A stretch of DNA of 50,892 nt from Clostridiales bacterium. Lineage in GTDB: Bacteria; Bacillota; DSM-16504; Desulfitibacterales; JAICDB01. Location: the NCBI GenBank assembly GCA_020063565.1, contig JAICDB010000014.1:1-50892 (forward strand). Reading direction: 5' to 3'. Made by a program: the position numbers and the translations under genes. Positions 33,932 to 44,466 of the stretch are shown here, one piece after another. The number at the start of each line of letters is the position of its first letter. Positions within the stretch are counted from its first letter, which is position 1. Under the pieces are notes generated by a model. That model saw only the letters and a list, made by a program, of their open reading frames with translations, ran no database searches and was not told the origin of the DNA.

Positions 33932-34097
33932 ATACTACTCACTCCCTTTTATATTTAAAATATGGTTAAAAACTTTTTTTGTTCTTAAATAAGTTAATAA
34001 GTAGACTATTTTTTTAAATATGTTAAAATTATTTATAAGAGAGGTAATAAATTCAAAATATTATATATATTCCAGAATGACCAAAGGAGGTATTATA

Positions 34098-34277
34098 GTG
34101 GCTGATTATGAAACCATAAAAAAAGAGTTGCAGCTGCAAGCAAAGGACGGCAAGATATCATGTGCTGAGTGCCATAAGCTTGCTGAAGAATTAGGCGTTC
34201 CTTTAAAAAAAGTTGGACAGGCTGCAGACGAATTAAAAATTAAAATAAAGGCATGCCAATTGGGGTGTTTTGAATAG
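34098..34277 (+). CDS. 59-aa cysteine-containing protein upstream of moeA
   Basis: GTG start after AAAGGAGG; an upstream longer reading lacks a site. Sequence features: a helical, lysine-rich body resembling a small helix-turn-helix (LAEELGVPLKKVGQAADEL), CAEC near residue 23, and a C-terminal CQLGCFE. From memory, similar mini-proteins with a CQLGCF tail lie near formate dehydrogenase and molybdenum-cofactor genes in other anaerobes. Its stop overlaps the moeA start (TAGTG), so co-translation is likely. Function unknown; a metal- or cofactor-linked role is inference. Confidence 0.7.
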   Translation: MADYETIKKELQLQAKDGKISCAECHKLAEELGVPLKKVGQAADELKIKIKACQLGCFE

Positions 34278-35512
34278 TGTCTGATTTGATGTTTAAAGTA
34301 GTGACGGTAGAGGAAGCCAAAAAATCTTTGGAACCATTTATCAAGCAATTAAATAGACAAAAAGAAAGTGTACCAATAGAAAAAGCATGTGGTCGTTATA
34401 CCTCTCAAAACATAACGGTCGGGGAGGATGTCCCGGGGTTTTCACGTTCAACGATGGATGGTTTTGCAGTAAATTCAGTTGATACATTTGGGGCTTCTGC
34501 AGCTATGCCGGCTTACCTGGAGGTCGCAGGGGAAGTAAAGATGGGAGAAGAAGCCACTCTAGAACTAAGTCCTGGAGAGGCTATGCAAATAGCAACTGGG
34601 GGGATGTTACCTCCCGGCGCCGATGCCGTTATTATGATTGAAGATACAGAGTGGTTAGACGATAGTACTATTGGTGTTTTAAAACCTGTAGCGCCGGGTG
34701 AAAATGTAGTGCGTAAGGGAGAAGATATCTCTCAAGGAGAAATATTAATTACGGAAAACCACTGTTTGCGCCCCCAAGATTTAGGCGCACTTGCTGCCGT
34801 AGGAATAGACAAGGTTACTGTTTGGAAACCCTTAAATATTGGGATTATTTCTACAGGTAATGAACTCGTCTCACCGGAGGAACAGATAAGACCGGGTATG
34901 ATAAGGGATATTAATTCCTATACACTTTATGGTTTGGTTCAAGAAGCCGGAGGAAATCCATCATTATACGGTATTGTTAAAGATGATTTTAGAGAGTTAA
35001 AAGAAAGGGTAGAGGAGGCTTTACAGGATAACGACATTGTATTGCTTTCAGGTGGAAGTTCGGTGGGAACAAGGGATCATACCCTTAGAGTACTTCAAGA
35101 AATGGAAGGGTTTCAAATACTTTTTCACGGAATTTCAGTTAAACCTGGAAAACCTGCAATAACTGCAGCAGGAAATGGTAAGCTTGTTTTCGGCTTGCCT
35201 GGTCACCCGGTTTCCGCAATGGTGGCATTTAAAGTTCTGGTAGAACCTGTAATTACGGGTCAACTGCAAAATAAGCAAAAGTTAAATTTTGTAAAGGCAA
35301 CTATAACACGCAGTCTATCTTCAACACCTGGGAGAGAAGATCATGTTAGAGTTAAGCTGATATTTAAAGAAGGTCAATTATTTGCAGAACCTGTCCTTGG
35401 GAAATCTGCATTAATCAACACCATGGTAAAAAGTCACGGTGAAATTGTGATACCTTTAGGAGAAGAAGGTGTCGGGGCAGGGGAAGAAGTTACTGTAGAG
35501 TTGTCAAATTAA
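34277..35512 (+). CDS. moeA: Molybdopterin molybdenumtransferase MoeA
   Basis: Inserts molybdate into adenylylated molybdopterin. The 411-aa protein has the MoeA layout: RSTMDGFAVNS near residue 50, GEDISQGEIL, the MoCF domain with GIISTGNELVSP and LSGGSSVGTRDHT near 258, VKPGKPAITA and GLPGHPVSAMVAF. GTG start one base into the preceding stop, with GGGGTG upstream. Followed 27 bases later by a second moeA-type gene. Confidence 0.93.
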   Translation: MSDLMFKVVTVEEAKKSLEPFIKQLNRQKESVPIEKACGRYTSQNITVGEDVPGFSRSTMDGFAVNSVDTFGASAAMPAYLEVAGEVKMGEEATLELSPGEAMQIATGGMLPPGADAVIMIEDTEWLDDSTIGVLKPVAPGENVVRKGEDISQGEILITENHCLRPQDLGALAAVGIDKVTVWKPLNIGIISTGNELVSPEEQIRPGMIRDINSYTLYGLVQEAGGNPSLYGIVKDDFRELKERVEEALQDNDIVLLSGGSSVGTRDHTLRVLQEMEGFQILFHGISVKPGKPAITAAGNGKLVFGLPGHPVSAMVAFKVLVEPVITGQLQNKQKLNFVKATITRSLSSTPGREDHVRVKLIFKEGQLFAEPVLGKSALINTMVKSHGEIVIPLGEEGVGAGEEVTVELSN

Positions 35513-35539
35513 TCAAAGTCTCTAAAGGGGTGTAATATT

Positions 35540-37462
35540 TTGGCTACCAGAAATGTGTATTTAAAGCAAATTCCTTGGGAGGAGGCTTTACACAAACTGC
35601 AGCAAAAACTGCATGAAGATAATTATTATGAAAAAAATGTTACGGAGAAGGTACCAGTCCCGGCTGCCGCAGGTAGGGTAACTGCCGATGCAGTATACGG
35701 AAAGATATCGTCTCCCCATTACAGGGCCGCAGCCATGGATGGAATTGCAGTTTCTAGCAGTGATACTTTTGGAGCATCTGAAACCTCGCCAATTTCCTTA
35801 GAAGCGAATACGCAGTTTGTTGAAATAGATACGGGTGATCCGCTGCCGAATGACAAAGATGCAGTTATTAAGATTGAAGATGTTCATCTAACCGAGGATG
35901 GCAAAGCGGAAATTACGGCTGCTGCAGTTCCCTGGCAAAATGTGCGTCCCATAGGCGAAGATATTGTAGCCACTGAAATGCTTTTACCTGCATATCATAA
36001 AATAAGGCCCTATGATGTTGGAGTTCTCTTGGCAGGTGGTATCACTGAGGTAGAAGTTAGGAAACTTCCTTCTGTAGCAATACTTCCGACAGGAACCGAA
36101 CTTGTCGAACCGGGAGATGAATTGGTTCCCGGCAGTATTATAGAATACAACTCACGTGTCATGGCTGCCATGGTAAGTGAATGGGGTGGTGTCTCGAAAC
36201 GCTTACCTAAAACAAGAGATGATTATAATGAACTTAAGCTGAAGATAGAAGAAGCTGTAAAGTGGTGTGACATCCTGGTTATTAATGCCGGTTCTTCAGC
36301 CGGAAGAGAGGATTATACTGCTTCTTTGATTAGAGAACTTGGCGAGCTTTTGGTGCATGGAGTAGCAATTAAACCTGGAAAACCTGTAGCTTTGGGGGTT
36401 ATTAACGGAAAACCGGTAATTGGTATTCCTGGTTTTCCCGTTTCTGCGGCCATCACCTTTGAACTTTTTGTAAAACCACTTATTTATAGTTTCCTTAACC
36501 AGCCTCTACCTCGGAGGGAAAAGGTCATGTGTACCCTTTCAAGACGCATTTATTCTTCCCTGGGTTCTGAAGAATTTGTCAGGGTTACTGTTGGTGAAGT
36601 AGGGGAAAAATTTGTAGCAGCCCCCCTGGGAAGGGGAGCAGGAGTTATCATGTCACTGGCCAGGGCCCATGGAATTTTACGGGTACCGCGGCTGTCAGAA
36701 GGTTTTGAAGCTGGTGAAGAGGTCCGGGTAGAACTCTTACGGCCTTTAGAAGAAATAAAAAATGCCTTACATATTGTAGGAAGTCATGATTTAAGCCTTG
36801 ATGTTTTAAATGACTGGATGCATCGCTTATTTACCGGTTACGAAGTGAGCTCAGCCCATGTGGGAAGCTTGGGGGGGCTTATGGCCCTAAAACGTGGCGA
36901 AGCTCATGCGGCAGGGGTGCATCTCCTTGACCCCGAGACAGGGGAATATAATGTTAGTTACGTCAAAAAGTACTTACCGGGTAAGAGAGTTAAATTGGTT
37001 AATCTGGTTTATAGGGAACAGGGATTTCTTGTCCAGAAGGGGAATCCCCTCAGTATTCAGAGTATAGATGACTTAACCAGACCCGAGGTGACTTATATAA
37101 ATCGGCAAAAGGGAGCGGGCACAAGAATACTTTTAGACTATTTATTGAAGAAGAAAGGTATTTCTCCTCGAGAAATAACAGGGTATAACAGGGAGGAGTT
37201 TACTCACCTCAATGTGGGAATTGCTGTTAAATCAGGTTCGGCTTCCTGTGGGATGGGAATTAAAACTGCTGCTGATGCACTAGATCTTGATTTCATTCCG
37301 GTTGCCAAAGAAAGGTATGACATATGTATACCTGAAGAGCTTTTTGGAACGGAAAAAATAGAGAGGTTACTCCGGATAATTAACAACCCTGGCTTTAAAA
37401 GTGAATTGGAAAAAATGGGTTATGATACAAGTTGTCTTGGGGAGGTGATAGAGTGTGATTAG
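35540..37462 (+). CDS. MoeA fused to a periplasmic-binding-protein-like domain
   Basis: The 640-aa protein has a full MoeA part (residues 1-400: RAAAMDGIAVSS, AILPTGTELVEPGDE, NAGSSAGREDYTA, IKPGKPVALG, GIPGFPVSAAITFE) and a C-terminal PBP-like domain (about 410-640: VGSHDLSLDVLNDW, GSLGGLMALKRGEAHAAG, YINRQKGAGTRILLDYLL). That domain has no signal peptide, so it is cytoplasmic and may bind molybdate or tungstate. The fusion is known in Firmicutes and archaea. TTG start after AAGGGGTG. Two MoeA forms could serve Mo and W, which is inference. Confidence 0.92.
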   Translation: MATRNVYLKQIPWEEALHKLQQKLHEDNYYEKNVTEKVPVPAAAGRVTADAVYGKISSPHYRAAAMDGIAVSSSDTFGASETSPISLEANTQFVEIDTGDPLPNDKDAVIKIEDVHLTEDGKAEITAAAVPWQNVRPIGEDIVATEMLLPAYHKIRPYDVGVLLAGGITEVEVRKLPSVAILPTGTELVEPGDELVPGSIIEYNSRVMAAMVSEWGGVSKRLPKTRDDYNELKLKIEEAVKWCDILVINAGSSAGREDYTASLIRELGELLVHGVAIKPGKPVALGVINGKPVIGIPGFPVSAAITFELFVKPLIYSFLNQPLPRREKVMCTLSRRIYSSLGSEEFVRVTVGEVGEKFVAAPLGRGAGVIMSLARAHGILRVPRLSEGFEAGEEVRVELLRPLEEIKNALHIVGSHDLSLDVLNDWMHRLFTGYEVSSAHVGSLGGLMALKRGEAHAAGVHLLDPETGEYNVSYVKKYLPGKRVKLVNLVYREQGFLVQKGNPLSIQSIDDLTRPEVTYINRQKGAGTRILLDYLLKKKGISPREITGYNREEFTHLNVGIAVKSGSASCGMGIKTAADALDLDFIPVAKERYDICIPEELFGTEKIERLLRIINNPGFKSELEKMGYDTSCLGEVIECD

Positions 37463-37943
37463 GTACGCAATTGTTACAGCCAGTGACAAGGGCTCAAGGG
37501 GAGAAAGGGAAGACAAAAGCGCTCCGGTTATCAGGGAATTAATGGAGAAAATCGATGGGAAACTTATTTCTTATGAGATTGTACCAGATGAGGAAACAAT
37601 TTTGGAAGAAACCTTAATTAAGCTGTGTAACGGTGATAGAGTGGATTTGATACTAACTACCGGAGGTACAGGTTTTGCCCCACGTGATGTTACCCCTGAG
37701 GCGACAAGGGCGGTATGTGAAAAACTGGTTCCCGGTCTTGGAGAAGCGATGCGTCAAAAAAGTCTGGAGGTAACCCCGAAAGCAATGCTTTCCCGGGGAA
37801 TTGCCGGTATCAGGGGAAAGACATTGATAGTAAACCTGCCGGGAAGTCCAAAGGCTGTTCGGGAGTGTTTAGAAGTAATTATGCCTGCACTTCCCCATGG
37901 GATTGAAATATTAAGGGGAGAAGCAAGTGAGTGTGCCAGGTAA
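37455..37943 (+). CDS. mogA: Molybdopterin adenylyltransferase, MogA/MoaB type
   Basis: Adenylylates molybdopterin before metal insertion by MoeA. The 162-aa MoCF-domain protein has TASDKGSRGEREDKS at the start, LILTTGGTGFAPRDVTPEAT near residue 67 and NLPGSPKAV near 130. GTG start overlaps the previous gene by 8 bases after GGGGAGGTGATAG. It closes the cofactor block that serves the formate dehydrogenase upstream. Confidence 0.92.
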   Translation: MIRYAIVTASDKGSRGEREDKSAPVIRELMEKIDGKLISYEIVPDEETILEETLIKLCNGDRVDLILTTGGTGFAPRDVTPEATRAVCEKLVPGLGEAMRQKSLEVTPKAMLSRGIAGIRGKTLIVNLPGSPKAVRECLEVIMPALPHGIEILRGEASECAR

Positions 37944-37974
37944 AATATGTATACAATATTCCTGTAAAAAAGAC

Positions 37975-38003
37975 TTGTAAATACAGAAATTCTGGTATAT
38001 AAT
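37975..38003 (+). promoter_or_regulatory. Sigma-A promoter of the amtB-glnB leader
   Basis: TTGTAA and a perfect TATAAT with a 17-base spacer. The start near 38010 puts the whole hairpin leader in the transcript. Confidence 0.75.
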
Positions 38004-38013
38004 TTTCATTAAA

Positions 38014-38033
38014 TTAATTGACGCGTCAATTAA
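38014..38033. promoter_or_regulatory. Perfect 20-bp palindrome at the amtB transcription start
   Basis: TTAATTGACGCGTCAATTAA reads the same on both strands and begins about 10 bases after the -10 box, a classic repressor operator position. TTGACGCGTCAA-type centres recall TetR-family sites, but no regulator gene is near. Confidence 0.6.
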
Positions 38034-38043
38034 ATAACAACTG

Positions 38044-38129
38044 CAGGACAAAGGTGTCCTGAAATATCAAGCGGGCAAAGGCGCCCTCGATTCAGAACGG
38101 AATCTGAATTGAGGGCGCTTTATCTTTTC
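38044..38129 (+). promoter_or_regulatory. ANTAR-type dual hexaloop antiterminator leader of amtB
   Basis: Hairpin P1 is CAGGAC-AAAGGT-GTCCTG (38044-38061); P2 is GGGC-AAAGGC-GCCC (38073-38086). Both have six-base loops with A at position 1 and G at position 4, the signature of RNA bound by ANTAR-domain antiterminators. The 3' arm of P2 is also part of a 16-bp terminator stem (GCGCCCTCGATTCAGA with TCTGAATTGAGGGCGC, 38081-38118) with a T-rich tail. P2 and terminator are mutually exclusive, so binding of P1/P2 would allow amtB transcription. The ANTAR gene itself is outside the window. Confidence 0.82.
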
Positions 38130-38221
38130 TGTACAACTTTCTAGGATTCTTGTATTAATAATTCAATTCATATTGTTTCAATTTATTTTTTAATCAAAAA
38201 TTATTTAGGAGGATGAGCAAA

Positions 38222-39550
38222 ATGAATTTTAGGAGATCACTTGTGTTTACCATGATATTATTGTTATTGGTGATTTTACCCGGAGTGGCTATGGCGGGTG
38301 AGGGGCCGACTGCTGATAGTAATGCGGTAGCAATTGACACGGTTTGGACATTAGTAGCAGCTTTCCTTGTGTTTTTCATGCAGGCTGGTTTTGCAATGGT
38401 GGAAGCGGGATTTACGAGGGCAAAAAATGCCGGAAACATCATAATGAAAAACTTAATGGATTTATCAGTGGGTTCTCTGTTGTTCTGGTTTATTGGTTAC
38501 GGAATCATGTTTGGAAGCGATTATTTTGGTTTATTTGGAACTGATGGTTTTCTAGTGATAAATTCTGGCGAAGACTTAACTTTCTGGGCTTTTCTAATTT
38601 TCCAAACAGTATTTTGTGCTACAGCGGCTACAATTGTATCAGGTGCAATGGCTGAAAGGACTAAATTTATTGCTTACCTACTTTACAGCATAGGAATTTC
38701 AGCAATTATTTATCCCATAGTGGGACACTGGATCTGGGGCGGAGGATGGTTAAGCGAGTTAGGATTTAAAGATTTTGCCGGCTCAACTGTTGTTCACTCT
38801 GTTGGTGGCTGGGCTGGTTTGATTGGAGCTACAATTTTGGGAGCACGCATTGGTAAATACGGTAAAGACGGTTCGGTTAACGCTATTCCTGGTCACAGTA
38901 TAACTTTAGGAGCCCTGGGAGTATTCATTCTCTGGTTTGGCTGGTTCGGTTTCAACCCGGGAAGTACAGTTGCAGGTACTGATTTAAGTATAGGTTTGAT
39001 TGCAGTTAATACAAATCTTTCAGCTGCTGCCGGAGCAGTTACGGCAATGATAACAAGTTGGATAAGGTATGGAAAGCCTGATGTCAGTTTAACTTTAAAC
39101 GGTGCGCTGGCAGGGCTAGTGGGAATAACAGCCGGTTGTGCCTTTGTTGATCCGCTAGGTGCAGTGGTTATAGGACTTCTCTCAGGAATAGTACTTATTA
39201 TTGCTGTAGAAATAATTGATAAAAAGTTAAAGGTTGATGATCCTGTAGGTGCTGTGGCAGTACATGGCGCATGTGGAGCGCTTGGAACCGTATTGGTTGG
39301 TTTGCTGGATGTTGAGCAAGGATTATTATATGGTGGTGGCATGAGCCTGCTTTTAGTACAATTACTAGGAGTAATAGCAGTTTTCCTCTGGACTATAGGG
39401 ACTTCCTACATTCTCTTTAAGGTAATAGATGCAACTGTGGGCTTGCGTGTAGCGCCTCAAGAGGAAGAAAGCGGCCTGGATATTCATGAGCACTCCTTAG
39501 AAGCTTATGGTGATTTTGTGCTGAAAACTCCCAGTCCAAATGTTCATTAA
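38222..39550 (+). CDS. amtB: Ammonium transporter AmtB
   Basis: The 442-aa membrane protein starts with a signal-like hydrophobic segment (LVFTMILLLLVILPGVAMA), followed by about 11 helices. Hallmarks: FFMQAGFAMVEAGFTRAKN, VVHSVGGWAGLIGA with the first pore His, and VHGACGALGT with the second. ATG 38222 is used because AGGAGG sits 7-9 bases upstream; ATG 38213 overlaps that site. It imports NH3/NH4+ and is co-transcribed with its PII regulator 21 bases downstream. Confidence 0.95.
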   Translation: MNFRRSLVFTMILLLLVILPGVAMAGEGPTADSNAVAIDTVWTLVAAFLVFFMQAGFAMVEAGFTRAKNAGNIIMKNLMDLSVGSLLFWFIGYGIMFGSDYFGLFGTDGFLVINSGEDLTFWAFLIFQTVFCATAATIVSGAMAERTKFIAYLLYSIGISAIIYPIVGHWIWGGGWLSELGFKDFAGSTVVHSVGGWAGLIGATILGARIGKYGKDGSVNAIPGHSITLGALGVFILWFGWFGFNPGSTVAGTDLSIGLIAVNTNLSAAAGAVTAMITSWIRYGKPDVSLTLNGALAGLVGITAGCAFVDPLGAVVIGLLSGIVLIIAVEIIDKKLKVDDPVGAVAVHGACGALGTVLVGLLDVEQGLLYGGGMSLLLVQLLGVIAVFLWTIGTSYILFKVIDATVGLRVAPQEEESGLDIHEHSLEAYGDFVLKTPSPNVH

Positions 39551-39553
39551 TGA

Positions 39554-39910
<357 letters not shown>

Positions 39911-39927
39911 AACGTTTCTACAACAAC

Positions 39928-40013
39928 GGAATAAAGGTGTCCTGAGCTAGTAAGCGGGCAAAGACGCCCTCGATTCAGAGCGGAATCTGAGTTGAGGGCG
40001 CTTTATTTATTTT
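39928..40013 (+). terminator. Second, degenerate copy of the amtB hexaloop/terminator element
   Basis: From 39933 onward the DNA repeats the amtB leader: AAAGGTGTCCTGA, then GGGC-AAAGAC-GCCC (P2 with loop A1/G4 kept, 39956-39969) and the terminator stem CGCCCTCGATTCAGA with TCTGAGTTGAGGGCG plus Ts. P1 is broken: the 5' arm reads GAAT in place of GGAC, so the six-base loop is not closed. No + strand gene follows; asnB is convergent. At least it ends the amtB-glnB transcript. Confidence 0.75.
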
Positions 40014-40088
40014 AAATTTTTTAATCTTTACTTTATTTGAGAAGCTGGGTTTATACAACATCTAAAAGAATTATTTTGTCTAAAAATA

Positions 40089-41930
40089 CTAACATATTTT
40101 AACTTTATACTCCCTTAACCATGCATCTACCTGTATGAGGTAACTGAAAAGCTGCGGTAGCCTCATAAGCTGCCCAAACCAGGGGATATCGAAATCTGTA
40201 TCTGATTTTGTGAGGCTCCGTATCCACTCAACATTAATTAAAAAAAGCAGTGGTGAACCCGGATCATTTAAAATTTCTAAGAGAATTGTGCGAACAGCAG
40301 TGGTGTATGCAGGATTATGTGTTTTAGGATAAGGACTCTTACGTCTCCGTAAGACTTCTTCAGGTAATATTCCTGTTAGAGCTTTTCTCAAGATTCCTTT
40401 ACTCATATTATTATAGTTTTTCATTTTCCATGGTATATTCCAGACATATTCAACAAGCCGGTGGTCACAAAATGGAACACGAATTTCCAGACCTGTGGAC
40501 ATACTCATTCGATCTTTACGATCAAGAAGTGTTGGCATCCATCTTGTTAGGCTCAGGTAAAATATTTCCCGGATGCGAGCCTCTTGAGAGCTTTCTCCCG
40601 GCAGGCGCGGTACTTCGGCAAGTGCTTCATGATAACGCCTTGAAATGTATTCTTCAGGTTTAACCATATCTATCAAATCAGGAGAAAGTGTATTTATGCG
40701 CTCTTTTACTTTAAGTGACCAGGGGAAAGTACTTGCTTCCAAGGATTCCTTTCTGGTAAACCATGGATACCCTCCAAAAACTTCATCCGCGCATTCTCCT
40801 GATAAAGCTACTGTAGCATTTTTCTTTATTTCATGGCTAAAAAGATATAATGATGAATCAATATCTGCCATGCCTGGAAGATCCCGAGCTAACATTGCTG
40901 TCTGCAAGTGTTTTACTAAATCCAAAGTTTTGATAGTTATATTGTGCTGGTGTGTCCCAAGAAATTCCGACATAAGCCGTGCCCACGGTGCATCAGCATC
41001 AGGTTGAAAATCATTTGCTTTAAAATGCTTGTCGTTGCCTTCATAATCAATAGAATAAGTGTGGAGCTGTCCTTGATTTGTCTTTTTATAATAATGAGCT
41101 GCAAAGGCAGAAAGTGCACTGGAATCAAGACCGCCGGACAATAATGTACAAACAGGAACATCTGATACTAATTGTCGCTGGACAGCATCCTGAAGGAGTT
41201 CCCTGACCTTTGCAGTAGTAGTTTCCAGATCATCCGGATGCGGTGCACTTACGAGCTTCCAGTATTGGCGGATCTGGAGATTTTTTAGATCATACTTTAA
41301 GTAGTAGCCCGGCTTCAGTTCCCTAATCCCTTTAAATACACCGTGACCGGGAGTGCGTGCCGGACCCAATGCAAAAATTTCCGCCAGGCCTTCTACATCT
41401 ACCTTAGGCTCAACTTCAGGATGAGCAAGGAGAGCTTTTAATTCTGAAGCGAATAAGAACGTATCCTTAAATTTTATATAAAATAACGGCTTGACACCTA
41501 TCCTATCCCGTGCCATAAAAAGACTTTGCTTAAAATCATCCCAGATAGCAAAGGCAAAAATACCGTTAAATTTTTCTACACACTTTTCACCCCATTCAAT
41601 AAAAGAAATGAGAACCACTTCAGTATCGGAATGACCTTGAAAAGTATGCCCCCTTGCTTTTAACTCATCCCGAAGTTCCGATGTGTTATATAGTTCTCCG
41701 TTATAGACTAAAATAAACTTACAATTGCCATACTGGCGTATCATTGGCTGGCCGCCTCCTTCAGGATCGATGACAATTAGGCGTCGATGGGCCAGGGCTG
41801 CATTTTGGGAGAGCCATATTCCCGCTGCATCCGGGCCACGATTTGCAAGCTTCTCTGACATCTTCTTTAAAATACTTTCCTGATGAGTTAAGTCCCTATC
41901 ACTTTGGATCCAACCGGTTATACCACACAT
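40089..41930 (-). CDS. asnB: Asparagine synthetase (glutamine-hydrolysing)
   Basis: The 613-aa protein begins MCGITGWIQ with the catalytic Cys2 of the Ntn glutaminase domain, then RGPDAAGIW, HRRLIVIDPEGGGQP and YNGELYN. The synthetase domain has the pyrophosphatase loop LLSGGLDSSALSA near residue 263 and SGECADEVFGGYPWF. It makes Asn from Asp, ATP and Gln nitrogen. It faces the ammonium operon and fits the nitrogen block. AAGGAGT lies before the ATG. Confidence 0.94.
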   Translation of the reverse strand: MCGITGWIQSDRDLTHQESILKKMSEKLANRGPDAAGIWLSQNAALAHRRLIVIDPEGGGQPMIRQYGNCKFILVYNGELYNTSELRDELKARGHTFQGHSDTEVVLISFIEWGEKCVEKFNGIFAFAIWDDFKQSLFMARDRIGVKPLFYIKFKDTFLFASELKALLAHPEVEPKVDVEGLAEIFALGPARTPGHGVFKGIRELKPGYYLKYDLKNLQIRQYWKLVSAPHPDDLETTTAKVRELLQDAVQRQLVSDVPVCTLLSGGLDSSALSAFAAHYYKKTNQGQLHTYSIDYEGNDKHFKANDFQPDADAPWARLMSEFLGTHQHNITIKTLDLVKHLQTAMLARDLPGMADIDSSLYLFSHEIKKNATVALSGECADEVFGGYPWFTRKESLEASTFPWSLKVKERINTLSPDLIDMVKPEEYISRRYHEALAEVPRLPGESSQEARIREIFYLSLTRWMPTLLDRKDRMSMSTGLEIRVPFCDHRLVEYVWNIPWKMKNYNNMSKGILRKALTGILPEEVLRRRKSPYPKTHNPAYTTAVRTILLEILNDPGSPLLFLINVEWIRSLTKSDTDFDIPWFGQLMRLPQLFSYLIQVDAWLREYKVKIC

Positions 41931-42109
41931 GAAAAATCACTCCTTATGAAAATGAAATTCACTTTCATTAGCTTCGCTACAATATATGTTTTCGTACATA
42001 AAAGTGTGAATAAAATATTTGAATAAATTTATCCTGAATTGGTTAGTATTAGATTGGAAGGATTTTAAAAGTATTTTAGATAAAAGTAAAAAAAAAGTAA
42101 AAATGGGAC

Positions 42110-42138
42110 TTGAAATTGGATTATTTAGTTAATATAAT
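42110..42138 (+). promoter_or_regulatory. Sigma-A promoter of groESL
   Basis: TTGAAA and TATAAT with a 17-base spacer, 12 bases upstream of the CIRCE operator. Confidence 0.85.
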
Positions 42139-42149
42139 TATAATTGATG

Positions 42150-42176
42150 TTAGCACTCACCCTTGCTGAGTGCTAA
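42150..42176 (+). promoter_or_regulatory. CIRCE operator (HrcA binding site)
   Basis: TTAGCACTC, nine bases, GAGTGCTAA: an exact match to the CIRCE consensus, placed just after the promoter. HrcA would repress groESL until heat or misfolding titrates GroEL. Confidence 0.97.
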
Positions 42177-42224
42177 TAATAAACAAAATAATAAATATAC
42201 CTACAAATAAAAGGAGGGTATTGT

Positions 42225-42515
42225 ATGAAGATTAAACCTTTAGGTGACAGAGTAGTTGTTAAGCCTGTTGAAGTAGAAGAAAAAACTGCTAGCGGTATCG
42301 TACTGCCTGATACTGCAAAGGAAAAACCACAGCAAGCTGAGGTAATAGCTGTGGGTTCCGGTAGAGTGCTGGAAAATGGAGAAAGGATACCTATGGAAGT
42401 AAGTGTTGGAGATAAGGTTATTTACTCAAAGTTTGCCGGAACAGAGTTTAAACAAGGTGATGTAGAGTACCTAATCTTAAATGAACGCGACATCTTAGGA
42501 ATAGTAGAAGAATAA
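42225..42515 (+). CDS. groES: Co-chaperonin GroES
   Basis: The 96-aa protein has the family start [19 protein letters not shown], the mobile loop ([18 protein letters not shown]) that contacts GroEL, and [22 protein letters not shown] precedes the ATG. Under CIRCE control with groEL 33 bases downstream. It caps the GroEL folding chamber in the cytoplasm. Confidence 0.97.
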   Translation: MKIKPLGDRVVVKPVEVEEKTASGIVLPDTAKEKPQQAEVIAVGSGRVLENGERIPMEVSVGDKVIYSKFAGTEFKQGDVEYLILNERDILGIVEE

Positions 42516-42533
42516 ACAAAAAAACAATTTTAA

Positions 42534-44177
<1,644 letters not shown>

Positions 44178-44226
44178 TATCAATTTGAGATACGTTTCAA
44201 ATTGAGAGAATTATTGAGTAGAGATG

Positions 44227-44277
44227 GAAGCCCGGTATTCGTCTCAATGTGAGATAAATACCGGGCTTCTTTTTTTA
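44227..44277 (+). terminator. Rho-independent terminator after groEL
   Basis: GAAGCCCGGTATT and AATACCGGGCTTC form a 13-bp stem followed by eight Ts. The rest of the gap to 44466 is very AT-rich with no firm feature. Confidence 0.92.
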
Positions 44278-44466
44278 TACTTTACTTTCTTTAAATAAAA
44301 AAATTCATAAAAATTTATTAATTTTACCTTTAGCTTTTATTAAAGTAAAGGGATTTTATTTTATCTACAAGGAAATATAAAATAAATAATAATTATTTTG
44401 GCATTATTTTTGCTTACTTTTGATAACAAAGGAGTCAGAGCTAAATCTAGAAATTGAGGTGAAAAT

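Noticed and set aside
38044-38129. Glutamine riboswitch (glnA-type motif) before amtB
   Set aside because: The conserved glnA-motif core is not seen, whereas two A1/G4 hexaloops and an overlapping terminator fit an ANTAR target fully.
39928-40013. Functional leader switch for asnB
   Set aside because: asnB is on the opposite strand and its 3' end faces the element; the hexaloop/terminator order works only on the + strand.
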